Below are positions 49,196 through 57,775 of a DNA stretch of 64,000 nt, piece by piece. A program made the translations under genes and the position numbers. Position 1 is the stretch's first letter. Every line of letters starts with the position of its first letter. The DNA comes from Bin87 sp963666415. GTDB lineage: Bacteria; Chloroflexota; Dehalococcoidia; Lucifugimonadales; UBA3495. The notes under the pieces are model-generated. The model was not told where the DNA came from. It was given only the letters and a program-made list of their open reading frames with translations, and did not search any database. The stretch spans positions 3,844,001 to 3,908,000 of the forward strand of contig CAXXPD010000003.1 of assembly GCA_963666415.2 (NCBI GenBank), written 5' to 3'.

Positions 49196-49488
49196 GCCTT
49201 GAATTTACCCTGACCGACCCTCGTGCGGGGCTGGAGGGGTGGGTCTGCTTGGCCCGGGGGTCTGCGGTTTGGGCGGCGCGGATACTCTGAACATCGAATG
49301 CTCCTTTTGACTGGACTGCCCTTGTATTGTACCCCTCCGCGTCAGCTCCGCTGCTGACAAAGGAGATAGCATCTCAACACTCATTTCGTACGACCGGTTT
49401 TCAACCATTCCTGCCCTGACGGCAGCTCCGCGCTGGCGTGTAGGATGGTTGGGTAACCCGTCATTCCCAGGCTGCTGGAGTGGGCCCC

Positions 49489-49632
49489 ATGACCTCACCA
49501 TCTGACAAATCGTCCCCATTTCCAAAGCCGCCGGAGAACTGCGACGTCTGTGGCGACCAATTACCCTCGCACCTGGCCCGCATCGGCGGCACCCGACACC
49601 CCCAATGCCGCGAGGGCGGCCACCCCCAGTAG
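49489..49632 (+). CDS. Small cysteine-containing protein
   Basis: 47-aa frame with CDVCG, a His and a later Cys (ARIGGTRHPQC), suggesting a small zinc finger. CTGGAG lies 8-13 nt before the ATG. Unknown family; it could be a chance ORF. Confidence 0.4.
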   Translation: MTSPSDKSSPFPKPPENCDVCGDQLPSHLARIGGTRHPQCREGGHPQ

Positions 49633-49690
49633 TGAGCATGGGCGCCAGGAATCAATGCCGACGCGGCCAACTACCGGTCGCAGGTCCATC

Positions 49691-49918
49691 TCAACTATCG
49701 AACGTCTGGTACGGTTCATGATCGTCAAGGTTGGCGACAGCCTGGGCGAGACGTTCGGCAACTTCGTCGGCCGACTGGCCGCAACACTGGCAATCCTGAC
49801 ACCGGTAATCCCCGCCTTCCGCACCGGCGTCCTGATTGTCCACCCGGTACTGCCAGACCGTGATCACGCCGCAATGCTGACAATGGTCAAAGATGGCAGC
49901 TGGTCTAGGCTGGTTCAT
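49691..49918 (-). CDS. Small zinc-ribbon-like protein
   Basis: 75 aa from ATG 49918 (MNQPRPAAIFDHCQHCGVIT) with CQHC and YRCQDCQCCGQ followed by a helical tail (ADEVAERLAQAVANLDDHEP). A GGAAGGG sequence precedes the start. Two CxxC pairs support a genuine small metal-binding protein. A plus-strand frame across the same region lacks such features. Confidence 0.5.
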   Translation of the reverse strand: MNQPRPAAIFDHCQHCGVITVWQYRVDNQDAGAEGGDYRCQDCQCCGQSADEVAERLAQAVANLDDHEPYQTFDS

Positions 49919-50172
49919 CGGCACCCTTCCAGTATGGCATTCTACCGCGCGAGGGCCGGCGCAGTCTGCCATCATCAAGCAGCTCTGATCACAAGAGAGC
50001 TGTACTGTAGCGAGTGGCCGGCCTAATGGCCCTGTCCATCTCTCAATTCGCTGGCCTGAAGTTCCTGGACGATGACACACAGGAACCGGCCGGCCTTATT
50101 GTCGTCGATCGGGAGTGGCCGAACTGTATAATCTGCGGGCAATCAGCCAATCCGATTGATGCAGGTGCCGCC

Positions 50173-50418
50173 ATGTCGAACTCCATCGTGCGAAGAACAG
50201 TCTGGACCACCGCCGGCGTATGGGCGGTTCTGATCCTCGCGGTGATAATCCAGTCCATATTGGGCGTCACGGTAGCGGGCGCCAGGCCGGAAGCCAGCCG
50301 GCTGATAATTACGATGACACTGCCGTTCACGGTGGGGATGTCCGTAGTCGCCATTGGCGTGGCAATGGCCATCGGGTGGTGGCGGAGCCGCCGGCCGGCT
50401 GCCAGCGGGAACGACTGA
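50173..50418 (+). CDS. Small two-helix membrane protein
   Basis: 81 aa from ATG 50173 (MSNSIVRRTVWTTAGVWAVL). Two hydrophobic segments: about residues 10-35 and 45-72 (PFTVGMSVVAIGVAMAIGWW), then a basic tail. Its stop is one base before the next start (TGAaATG), so the two genes are coupled. Function unknown. Confidence 0.6.
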   Translation: MSNSIVRRTVWTTAGVWAVLILAVIIQSILGVTVAGARPEASRLIITMTLPFTVGMSVVAIGVAMAIGWWRSRRPAASGND

Positions 50419-50419
50419 A

Positions 50420-50959
50420 ATGGTGAAGTTGCACCTGGAACTGGAGGGCGACGTGGGCGAGGTGGTCCGGGTGCTGCGCCGCATCGGCGGCGGGGACAAC
50501 GCAGGCGGCGAGGTTCGGGATGGGCCGCGCCCTGCTCTAGCGGAGGAGAGAACATCGGCTGTGGACACTGTTCCGGAGCTGGGGACAACGGCAGCTTCTG
50601 CAGCGTTGGTGCCCGGCCGCTGGACGGAGGAGCTGGCTGCCGACTTCACGGCGGGTCTGGACGTCGTGGCCAGACGGGTGATGTTCCAAGTGTGGCGGGC
50701 CGGTGCAGCTGGCATCCATCGGAACACACTCTGCCAGAGGACGGACCTGACGCCGATGGAGTTGCGCACGTTGGTGATGAGGATGGGCCGCGTGCTGGGG
50801 AGGTTCCAGCGGGAGCGGGGCATGGCGTTGTCGCGGCAGGTGGCGGCCAACAGCCCGCTGCAGAGCTATTTCATGGACGCCGACTTTGCCGCGGTGGCGT
50901 CCGATCTGTTCGGGGAGAGGATGCCGGACCAGCAGTCCGGTGGCTTGCGGCGCCCTTGA
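50420..50959 (+). CDS. Unknown 179-aa protein, coupled to small membrane protein
   Basis: Starts MVKLHLELEGDVGEVVRVLR. The N-terminal ~25 residues look like a strand-helix motif, a Pro/Ala/Glu linker follows, then a helical domain (VVARRVMFQVWRAGAAGIHR, TPMELRTLVMRMGRVLGRFQ) with the feel of a winged-helix DNA-binding fold. I do not recognise the family. No SD is needed because of coupling to the upstream gene. Confidence 0.6.
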   Translation: MVKLHLELEGDVGEVVRVLRRIGGGDNAGGEVRDGPRPALAEERTSAVDTVPELGTTAASAALVPGRWTEELAADFTAGLDVVARRVMFQVWRAGAAGIHRNTLCQRTDLTPMELRTLVMRMGRVLGRFQRERGMALSRQVAANSPLQSYFMDADFAAVASDLFGERMPDQQSGGLRRP

Positions 50960-50996
50960 TAGATGCGCATTATTGGGTTGCCTGGAAGAACCAACC

Positions 50997-51455
50997 GTGC
51001 ATCGGTGGTTGAACACGCTGCTGCTGATTGTCGGCCGGTGGTTCGGGCTGGCCTGCGGGTTGGACTCCGACGACCGTATGTTGCGTCGGTACGCCAAATG
51101 CATGACGGACACCAACACCACCCTGCATCGGCTGACCGCGTCCAGGGCAATCGGCACCGTAACGCTAAGTGCGGAGGCGGTGGAGGAACGGTTGCGCGGT
51201 CGGCTGGAGCGGGGAGAGCTCACCATGGGGGAGATCAGGGCCCCGGCTACGCCCGCTACTGTAAATAGGAGCCGGCGAGAGCTGCGGGAAGAGCGCGGGC
51301 GAAAGTCGCTTGGGCGAGGCGCAGTCCGGTATCAGAATGGTCCCCGCCAGGCTGAATGCCAGGTGCGTTATGGTGGCGACGGAATGCGTTGCGACGGGCG
51401 CGGATTGGATGGCTGGGACGACGACCTGGGGGCGGATGATGTGGCGCATCCGTAA
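50997..51455 (+). CDS. Hypothetical ORF, uncertain
   Basis: About 152 aa if started at GTG 50997. The first 90 residues (TLLLIVGRWFGLACGLDSDD, EAVEERLRGRLERGELTMGE) look protein-like; the C-terminal part is Arg/Gly-rich and may be out of frame. The start is unsure and it may be a remnant. Confidence 0.3.
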   Translation: MHRWLNTLLLIVGRWFGLACGLDSDDRMLRRYAKCMTDTNTTLHRLTASRAIGTVTLSAEAVEERLRGRLERGELTMGEIRAPATPATVNRSRRELREERGRKSLGRGAVRYQNGPRQAECQVRYGGDGMRCDGRGLDGWDDDLGADDVAHP

Positions 51456-51540
51456 TCGAGAGGGTCTGAAACAGGCCGGCGAAATCCGGCGTGAGCCTGG
51501 CAGACCGAATCCCCGCACGGAATGGTTCACATAATGACCC

Positions 51541-51715
51541 CTGTGCGAACCAAGGCGGGTATCAATAAGACGGATGCGGGCAGCGTGGCGCACGGGCAAA
51601 TCGGGTTCGTCGATGCGTTGCAGTGGGTATTTCCGACGACGGTGGCCAGCTATCTCACGTTTCATGGCTCGGTTCGCCAGGAGGCAACAGGGAACTGGCA
51701 GGACTAATTGTCGTC
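51541..51715 (+). repeat. Dispersed repeat, longest copy
   Basis: Contains CCAGCTATCTCACGTTTCAT, GAGGCAACAGGGAACTGGCA and GGACTAATTGTCGTC. The first two blocks recur at 28370-28475 (minus), including the upstream TATCAATAAG; the last recurs at 35846-35893 (minus). A weaker echo (CTTATTGTCGTC) lies near 50096-50107. Confidence 0.65.
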
Positions 51716-51888
51716 TGGCAGATGTGCTATCCAGTGCAGCACGTGATCGAGGCGGCGGGGTGCATGACCAGCAGTGCGACATTTCGGGGGATTTTGTTGT
51801 GGGCGGTATCTGGCTGCTGTTACCACAACGGTGGCTTACGGAACAGGCGTTGGGCGAACGCAATTACGAAACACGGCGGTAAAGGTGA

Positions 51889-51917
51889 ATGGCAGACTTC
51901 CGTTCAAAGTGTGCCAT
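51889..51917. repeat. Short palindrome, ATGGCAGACTT family (3)
   Basis: Arms ATGGCAGACTT and AAGTGTGCCAT (one mismatch), 7-nt loop. Confidence 0.7.
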
Positions 51918-51974
51918 TGAACGAACGAACCCTTTTGTTACGCTGAGTAAACCCAAGCCGAGGTGCTTCCGATC

Positions 51975-52565
51975 ATGACAAAAACGCCCGACGGCACCCG
52001 TCTCTCCTTTTTGGACACCAACGTCGTTCAGAACCTGCACACCTTTGGTGAGTTCGTCTTTGACGGATTCCTATCTCCTGAGTACGAGGCAAGGCTTTCT
52101 GCGAAATGCTCATGCGCAAAGGCAAGGCCGTGCATACGACAGGACGTTTACGCGCTACGCGAATTGGCGATTTTGGGAAGCAGCGGGGCTTGGCCCTTGG
52201 CAGTTTCGGCAAGCGTTGCGACTGAACTCGAGAAGGAGCCCGATCCAAACAAGAGCTCCAAACGCCTTGCTTGGTACCGGGAATCGGCGGAATATTTCAA
52301 CGCAAATTGCGCTGAGCGCAACGAGCTAATCCGTTTTACCGAGTTGCAACGAGCATGGGTGTACGAGTACCTCGCCGTATTGCCAGACGAGGAAGACCGT
52401 ATTTTGATCGTGGACGCTCTGGAGTTAGGTTGTGGCGTGTTCCTTACGATGGACTACCGCACCGTGCTGTCACATCGGGGGTTGGTCGGCAAACTCGGTA
52501 TCCGCGTGATGCGCCCCTGCGAATATCTTGCGGAAATGGGGTGTCCACCCCCGGACTGTCCCTAA
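51975..52565 (+). CDS. PIN-like domain protein
   Basis: 196 aa from ATG 51975 (MTKTPDGTRLSFLDTNVVQN). FLDTN supplies the first acidic residue of a PIN fold; EEDRILIVDALELGCGVFLT and MDYRTVLSHR supply later acidic positions and the conserved end strand (GIRVMRPCEYL). It is longer than VapC and carries a Cys cluster (CSCAKARPC), so it belongs to a PIN-like group of unknown substrate. No antitoxin gene is adjacent. Confidence 0.65.
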   Translation: MTKTPDGTRLSFLDTNVVQNLHTFGEFVFDGFLSPEYEARLSAKCSCAKARPCIRQDVYALRELAILGSSGAWPLAVSASVATELEKEPDPNKSSKRLAWYRESAEYFNANCAERNELIRFTELQRAWVYEYLAVLPDEEDRILIVDALELGCGVFLTMDYRTVLSHRGLVGKLGIRVMRPCEYLAEMGCPPPDCP

Positions 52566-52630
52566 TCCCACACCGCATCTACCTGGTCGATTCCATCTTG
52601 CGTGGAGCTTTCTGCTAGGGTGCTAAAGTG

Positions 52631-52659
52631 ATGGCAGACTTTGAATACAGGTCAGCCAT
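52631..52659. repeat. Short palindrome, ATGGCAGACTT family (4)
   Basis: ATGGCAGACTTT paired with AGGTCAGCCAT; three mismatches, so a weaker member. Confidence 0.55.
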
Positions 52660-53075
52660 TCCTCCATCACTACCGACCCCCGGGGTGTGTACTTTGTCAA
52701 GGTGACCGCAATTTACGCACAGTCCGTTGCCGTCGAACAAATCTCCCCTTCGCACCCTTAGCCTCCGCATGTTGAGTGAATCAATAGCACCCTTTTTTAG
52801 AATCATCTGTGGGATGAAATACTGCTGTTTGGGCGGCTGCGTGCCATCTTTACCCTCGTGATCGCTTCAGTCCACATTATACCGTACTCGTTGCGTACGA
52901 GCGATATTTATGGCGTTAATAGTTAATATCTAACGAAAACCATCGATAATACTCCGTTATCGTATGGCGATGTAATCAACCCACTGCGCTGCTCCGAGCG
53001 CCGAAACGATGCAGGTCTCAGTCCCCCAGATTCTCCCTTCCCCATCCGCGACCTTTACCGCGAAGATGAGCAGAT

Positions 53076-53102
53076 TGGCCGACTTTCCGCACAAGTCGGC
53101 CA
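53076..53102. repeat. Short palindrome, ATGGCAGACTT family (5)
   Basis: Perfect 10-bp arms TGGCCGACTT and AAGTCGGCCA, 7-nt loop. Confidence 0.75.
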
Positions 53103-53267
53103 TGATCGGCAGGAAATGGGCATCAATGTTGGGTAGGGGAGCGTCGCGTTTGCGGAGAGGTTAGTCCTGTGTCCTCGATGCGTAGGGCTGCCGTGCCCCC
53201 CAACGGTGAGATTTGGGCGATTTTTATCAGGCGTGCTTCATGTGGGCAACGTTGCGGCTTGTGATGA

Positions 53268-53296
53268 ATGGCAGACTTTGATCTAAACTCTCCCAT
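53268..53296. repeat. Short palindrome, ATGGCAGACTT family (6)
   Basis: Arms ATGGCAGACTTT and AAACTCTCCCAT (two mismatches), 5-nt loop. First of the pair upstream of the intact 512-aa gene. Confidence 0.7.
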
Positions 53297-53362
53297 TTTT
53301 CGCGCCCTGGGGCGGTTCCGGCCGCCGCCGCAAGTACGGCGCTAGGGAGGATCGTCGTCAGA

Positions 53363-53391
53363 ATGGCAGAGTTGCTAATGAAGTCGGCCAT
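53363..53391. repeat. Short palindrome, ATGGCAGACTT family (7)
   Basis: Arms ATGGCAGAGTT and AAGTCGGCCAT (two mismatches). It lies 95 bp from palindrome 6, like the 97-bp spacing of palindromes 1 and 2 beside the degenerate gene copy. Confidence 0.7.
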
Positions 53392-53408
53392 TGTAGAATT
53401 GGGGGCGT

Positions 53409-53516
53409 AAGTCCAGCCGCGAGCTGCCCCACTACTGGATGCCGGAACAGGTCCGGCAGATCCTGGCCGCCCTGACCGCCGGCCAACCCCGGCTGTTCGC
53501 CGTGCTGACGGGCTGA
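53409..53516 (+). pseudogene. Tyrosine-recombinase stub (second copy)
   Basis: 36 codons including the stop, homologous to 37513-37620: SRELPHYWMPEQVRQILAAL and PRLFAVLTG then TGA. The ATG of the other copy reads AAG here, so it has no start. Confidence 0.55.
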
Positions 53517-53616
53517 TGCGAAAGCTGGCTGGCCCACGGCGTCCGGCCATCACGCCGGGTAATCCGGTCTCCCACAAACCCATCCCAACGACGCCCATCA
53601 AACTGGAGGCGAGTCC

Positions 53617-55155
53617 ATGAATGCCAACCCAGCCAACTGCGGTTGTGAACGGTGCGAGATTGACCGCGAGCGAGCGCTTTACCAAGGGGCGTGGCTCACG
53701 GCCTTCCGCGAAGCGACCACCGCGCAGGTGAGCGCAGCGCTGGATGCCGTGGAAAACGGCAGCCATCGCGACTCGCCGGAAGCCATTGGAGCCCTGCTGG
53801 CGTTGACCGGCCTGATGCTGGAGAAGGATAGCGAACTCTCCGGCGCTCTGGTCGGACGGGCGGCGGGTCAGCAGGACCAGGACGAGCGGTCGCCCATGGC
53901 AGCAGCGGAGATGGAGCGGCGCATCGGGCTCATGGGACGTTTGAATGACGCCGCGGCGCGGCTCCGACAGCAACCGGAGCCGGAGGTTGCAGACCATGAT
54001 GCCGAGCTCTGGTACGCCGCCTGCTTCGCCTGCACCACCAGCCTTCAGGTGGTGCGACTGGTACGCCGCCAGCGGGCCGAGCTGCCGCAACGGGACCTCA
54101 TGGGAGAGGCCTACCTGGTGGCGCTGACCCATCTGGTGGGGGACGCCGAGGCAAACCGGGAACGTCTTGAGGACACCGCTATCCCCAACATCGACGACGG
54201 GCTGGCCAACGCCCGAGCGGCGCTGCTGGCGGAAGCGCACGCCGCCATCGACGAGATGACGGAAACCGTGGCGGCGGATTTGCGCGCATTCAACCAGGAC
54301 CTGCCGGTGGAAATCCGGCCCGCCATGCGGGGACTGCCTGCGGTGACCGAACGCGCGGCCGCGCTGGTGGTCGGACCGGCTGACTTCCACGTCGGACGCT
54401 TCGAGGAGTGGGACCCCAACCCGCCGCACGCTGCGGGCGGACTGTACATCGTCTACTACTACCGCGGCGCCAAAGTGGTCCAGTCGATACTGGACACCTA
54501 CCCGATGGGATTCCCGGCGGCCGCGGCTCAGCAGCAGGTTGAGCGGGTGATTGGCGCGCTGTTGGCAATGGGTCCGGAAGCGGAGGCATGGTCGGACCTC
54601 CTGCTGCCCTATTGCTTCGTGATGTCGGACCTGGCCGACGTCGGTCTCCACGACGTGGCGGGGGATCGCTTCAGCGAGTTCGTGTCGGCGCTGCAACAGC
54701 AGGACCTGCGCCACGGCGCCATGCTGGAGGTGCTGGCGGCGGTGGCGGGGGATGAACCGGACGTATCGGAGCACCTGTTGCGCGACACGGACTTCGACAC
54801 CGAATTCGCCACCCTGAAGCAGGCGCGGGCCATCATCACGACGGCACGGCGGCAGGGGCAGGGGCTGGACTCGGTGAAGCTGGCCAAGCTGGCGGCGGCC
54901 ATCGGGCATGAAGCGGAAGAGTTGGGCGTGACTCCGCCGTCGACGGACTACGCCACTGTGAGCATCCTGCTGGGAGAGGCCCGCGCTGCCGGATTCCCCC
55001 ACGACACGATTGATCGCATTTACCAGGCCATTGACCCGGACGGGTATGAAGAAGAGCGATACGAGCAGGCTGTGGATCTGCTGGAGTTCGGTGAGGAAGA
55101 CGTCGACGGGGCTCTGGAGGGATTGCCGCGATTCGCCGGTGAGTTTTCCCGCTGA
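53617..55155 (+). CDS. Unknown 512-aa protein, intact copy
   Basis: Soluble, acidic, mostly helical protein with no membrane segment. The N-terminus MNANPANCGCERCEIDRER has a CxCxxC cluster; a second Cys pair occurs at FACTT. A short aromatic strand GGLYIVYYYRGAKVVQSILD lies near residue 275, and helical repeats rich in Ala, Glu and Leu follow. GGAGG lies 7 nt before the ATG. I do not recognise the family. A degenerate copy with the same upstream and downstream flanks lies 16 kb away on the other strand (35922-37411). A longer minus-strand frame (53227-55002) is a mirror of this gene; the Shine-Dalgarno and the frame-preserving differences between copies favour the plus strand. Confidence 0.8.
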   Translation: MNANPANCGCERCEIDRERALYQGAWLTAFREATTAQVSAALDAVENGSHRDSPEAIGALLALTGLMLEKDSELSGALVGRAAGQQDQDERSPMAAAEMERRIGLMGRLNDAAARLRQQPEPEVADHDAELWYAACFACTTSLQVVRLVRRQRAELPQRDLMGEAYLVALTHLVGDAEANRERLEDTAIPNIDDGLANARAALLAEAHAAIDEMTETVAADLRAFNQDLPVEIRPAMRGLPAVTERAAALVVGPADFHVGRFEEWDPNPPHAAGGLYIVYYYRGAKVVQSILDTYPMGFPAAAAQQQVERVIGALLAMGPEAEAWSDLLLPYCFVMSDLADVGLHDVAGDRFSEFVSALQQQDLRHGAMLEVLAAVAGDEPDVSEHLLRDTDFDTEFATLKQARAIITTARRQGQGLDSVKLAKLAAAIGHEAEELGVTPPSTDYATVSILLGEARAAGFPHDTIDRIYQAIDPDGYEEERYEQAVDLLEFGEEDVDGALEGLPRFAGEFSR

Positions 55156-55182
55156 GGCATTTCTCCCCAGGCGCTAAAGGCT

Positions 55183-55206
55183 CGGTAACATTTCTCGATG
55201 AGGCAA
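55183..55206 (+). repeat. Dispersed repeat after the intact 512-aa gene
   Basis: GGTAACATTTCTCGATGAGG followed by CAAT, 28 nt after the stop; same position as 35870-35893 relative to the degenerate copy. Confidence 0.65.
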
Positions 55207-55311
55207 TGCGGGGTTCCAATGGCCTCGACTGGCACGGCGGTGGACTGCTGCCCGGCGATTGGCTACGATGGTAGCCATGCGATCTTATAGATTGGGTTTA
55301 CCGTCGACTGA

Positions 55312-56445
55312 GTGAGTATGACCCCGGAGCAGAAAGCCCGCATCCAAATTGACACCCTGCTTGAGCAGGCAGGGTGGGCCTTGCAGGATGTTCATTCACT
55401 CAATCTTTCTGCCGCCCGGGGCGTTGCGGTTCGCGAGTTCGGTCTGAAACCCGGTTACGGCACCGCCGATTACCTGCTGTACGTCGATCGAAAGGCCGCG
55501 GGTGTGGTGGAGGCCAAGCCGGCCGGCTACACCCTCACCGGCGTGGAGACCCAATCGGGCAAGTACAGCGATGGTTTGCCGGACACGCCGCCCGCGCACC
55601 GTAAACCTTTGCCCTTCCTCTACGAGACGACCGGGTCTGAAACTCGCTTCACCAATTTGATCGATCCGGAACCGCGCAGCCGCGGCGTTTTCGCCTTCCA
55701 TACCCCTGACGCTTTGGCGGATTGGGTCGGCTCAAATGCGACGGTCGCGCTAACGAGCCCTGCACGAGTGGCGGAGCCGAGCGCTGCATACTCGGTCGCG
55801 CAGAATCTGCGCCATAGGCTCACCGAAATGCCGCCGCTGGATGCCGGGGCACTTTGGCCTGTGCAGGCTCGGGCCATCCGCAATTTGGAGGGATCGCTGG
55901 CGCTGGCGAAACCCAGGGCGTTGATCCAGATGGCCACCGGCAGCGGCAAGACTTTCACCGCGTGCAACTTGGTGTACCGCCTCATCAAACACGCCGGAGC
56001 GAAGCGGGTGCTGTTCCTGGTGGACCGCAACAATTTGGGACGGCAGACGCTGCGGGAGTTCCAGGGCTTCACCACGCCGGACGAGAACCGGAAATTCACC
56101 GAGCTCTACAACGCGCAGTTGATGCAGTCCGGGCACATCGACCCGGTGAGTCGGGTGTGCATCTCCTCCATCCAGCGGGTGTATTCCATGTTACGGGGTG
56201 AAGATCTCGACCCGGAGAAGGATGAACTCTCCGGCCTCGACTTCGCCCAGGTCAACCCACAGCCGGGCACCGTGGAGTACAACCCCGACATCCCTATCGA
56301 CACCTTCGACTTCATCATCACCGACGAGTGCCACCGCTCCATCTACAACCTGTGGCGGCAGGTGCTGGAGTACTTCGACGCGTTCTTGATAGGGTTGACC
56401 GCCACGCCATCTGCACAAACCTTCGGGTTCTTCCAGCAGAACCTA
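55312..56445 (+). pseudogene. hsdR: Type I restriction subunit HsdR, N-terminal piece
   Basis: About 378 codons starting at GTG 55312 or ATG 55318. The nuclease domain has the PD-(D/E)xK pattern (YGTADYLLYV, VVEAKPAGY). The translocase has Walker A (MATGSGKTFTACNLVYRL) and DECH (FIITDECHRSIYNLWRQVLE). It is interrupted within FGFFQQNL at a TA by two adjacent IS630-type elements. Removing both plus two TA copies restores FFQQNLVMEYTHEEAVADGV, normal for the family. Confidence 0.92.
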
Positions 56446-57679
56446 AACCAAAGCCAAGGTGAAATGCGCAGACGCATGGGGTAAATTTATGAAGGAACCG
56501 AGGTAGCTGGTCTCAGAAATTGCGAGGGGTTGGTGATGGGCGTGAGGGAGATAGACCGGTCTCTGGAACAATGGCAGATGGGAGTCAAGGACTTGCGGCG
56601 GCGTGTGATTCTGGCTCCCACACCCCGGGAGCGGGAAAGGTGGTACGCCATCCTGCTGCTGGCCCAGGGCTTGACGGCAGCGGCGACGGCGGAGGCGCTG
56701 GAGCGGGACCCCCACACTATCGGACGTTGGGCGTCGGCCTTCGGCGAGGGAGGGCCTGCGGCCCTGATATTCGAGCAGACCGGTGGTTCCCCCCCGCCCT
56801 TGACCAGGCGCAGCAGGAGGAGTTGAAAGGGGCGGTGGAGCAACCGCCCGCCACAGCGGGCATCGTAATGGCTAACTGGTATTGGAAGGTGATGCGTCAG
56901 TTTGTCTCAGAACGGTTTGGCATCAGCCTGAGCCGCAGCAGTTGCCTGAACTGGCTTCACCGGCTGGGGTTTGCCTTCAAGCGCCCCAAGAAGCGGCTGC
57001 TCAAGGCTGATGAGTCCAAGCGGGAGACCTTCGTGGCGGAGTACGCCGTCCGGTGGGAGGAGGCCCAACGGACTGGAGCCAGGATATTCTTTGCCGACGA
57101 GGCCCACTTCCGGGCGGACGCGGAATTGCGGGGGAAGTGGGTGCTGAAGGGTAAGCCTGCGTTGGTGGACTCGAGCAGCCCGAGGTACGGGGAGAAGCCA
57201 GCTACTATTCGGCGGTGTGCCTGGAGACGGGCGAGGTGGAATGGATGGAACTGGAGGGCAACAGCAACAGCGGGACCTCGGTTGCCTTCCTGACGCAACT
57301 GAAGGAAAAGCATCCAGGGCCGCTGCGGGTCATCTGGGACAATGCGCCGGCCCATCGTGGGGAGGCGGTGCGGGAGTGCCTCAGGACGCCTGAGCTGGAG
57401 CTGAGGCTGGTGAACCTGCCGGGCTACAGCCCGGACTTCAACGCCGATGAGGCTGTCTGGGGTTGGGCGAGAGAGGAGGTCACTGGCAATCTGTGCCTGG
57501 GCAGCAGGGCGGCGGTACAGGAGAGGGTCGGCAAATTCCTGGCCGGGCTGTCCAGCCGGAAAGACGAGGTGAGACGGCGCTGCCGGACGGTCCTGCAATC
57601 AAGGGCCGAAACACTCCCGCGAGACTCCCGCCCCGATTCCCAGCACCCGGCAAATGCACATCCCACCTTGGCTTTGGTT
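56446..57679 (+). mobile_element. IS630-family element A in hsdR
   Basis: 1234 bp flanked by TA at 56444-56445 and 57680-57681; ends AACCAAAGCCAAGGTG and mirror CACCTTGGCTTTGGTT. It is the probable parent type of the MITE at 7448-7599. Confidence 0.9.
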
Positions 57680-57682
57680 TAG
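56530..57682 (+). pseudogene. IS630 transposase A, two frameshifts
   Basis: Three frames in order: 56530-56826 (helix-turn-helix, AQGLTAAATAEALERDPHTI), then about 56790-57200 (SRSSCLNWLHRLGFAFKRPK, RIFFADEAHFRADAELRGKW), then about 57200-57682 (LRVIWDNAPAHRG, NLPGYSPDFNADEAVWGWAR). The first shift is at a C7 run near 56789-56795, the second a one-base loss near 57198. Catalytic D, D and E/D are present but not in one frame. Confidence 0.82.
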
Positions 57683-57775
57683 TATTGAGTCAATCCTGTA
57701 TTGGCAGGTGAAGCGCGGGGCGGGCCAGGGTTGTTACGCTGACTGGCAAACAGTGGTGCGGGAGGTGCGACATCC

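Larger units (their letters stand above)
51456..51974. other. Non-coding stretch with repeats
   Basis: Holds the dispersed repeat 51541-51715 and palindrome 51889-51917, listed separately. Nothing else is recognised. Confidence 0.5.
52566..53616. other. 1-kb non-coding region with a palindrome cluster
   Basis: No convincing gene. A 63-codon minus frame (52615-52806, with CVNCGHLDKVH) is possible but weak. Palindromes lie at 52631-52659, 53076-53102, 53268-53296 and 53363-53391. The right end, 53409-53516, holds the recombinase stub. Confidence 0.55.

Noticed and set aside
49550..50026. 158-codon plus-strand frame
   Set aside because: Overlaps the Cys-pair protein on the minus strand and has no ribosome site or motif.
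52615..52806. 63-codon minus frame with CVNCGHLDKVH
   Set aside because: Could be a small zinc protein, but it ends inside a palindrome and has no clear ribosome site; not strong enough to list.
53227..55002. 591-codon open frame on the minus strand across the 512-aa gene
   Set aside because: GC-rich mirror of the plus-strand gene. It lacks a ribosome site, and the differences between the two copies make sense only for the plus-strand protein.
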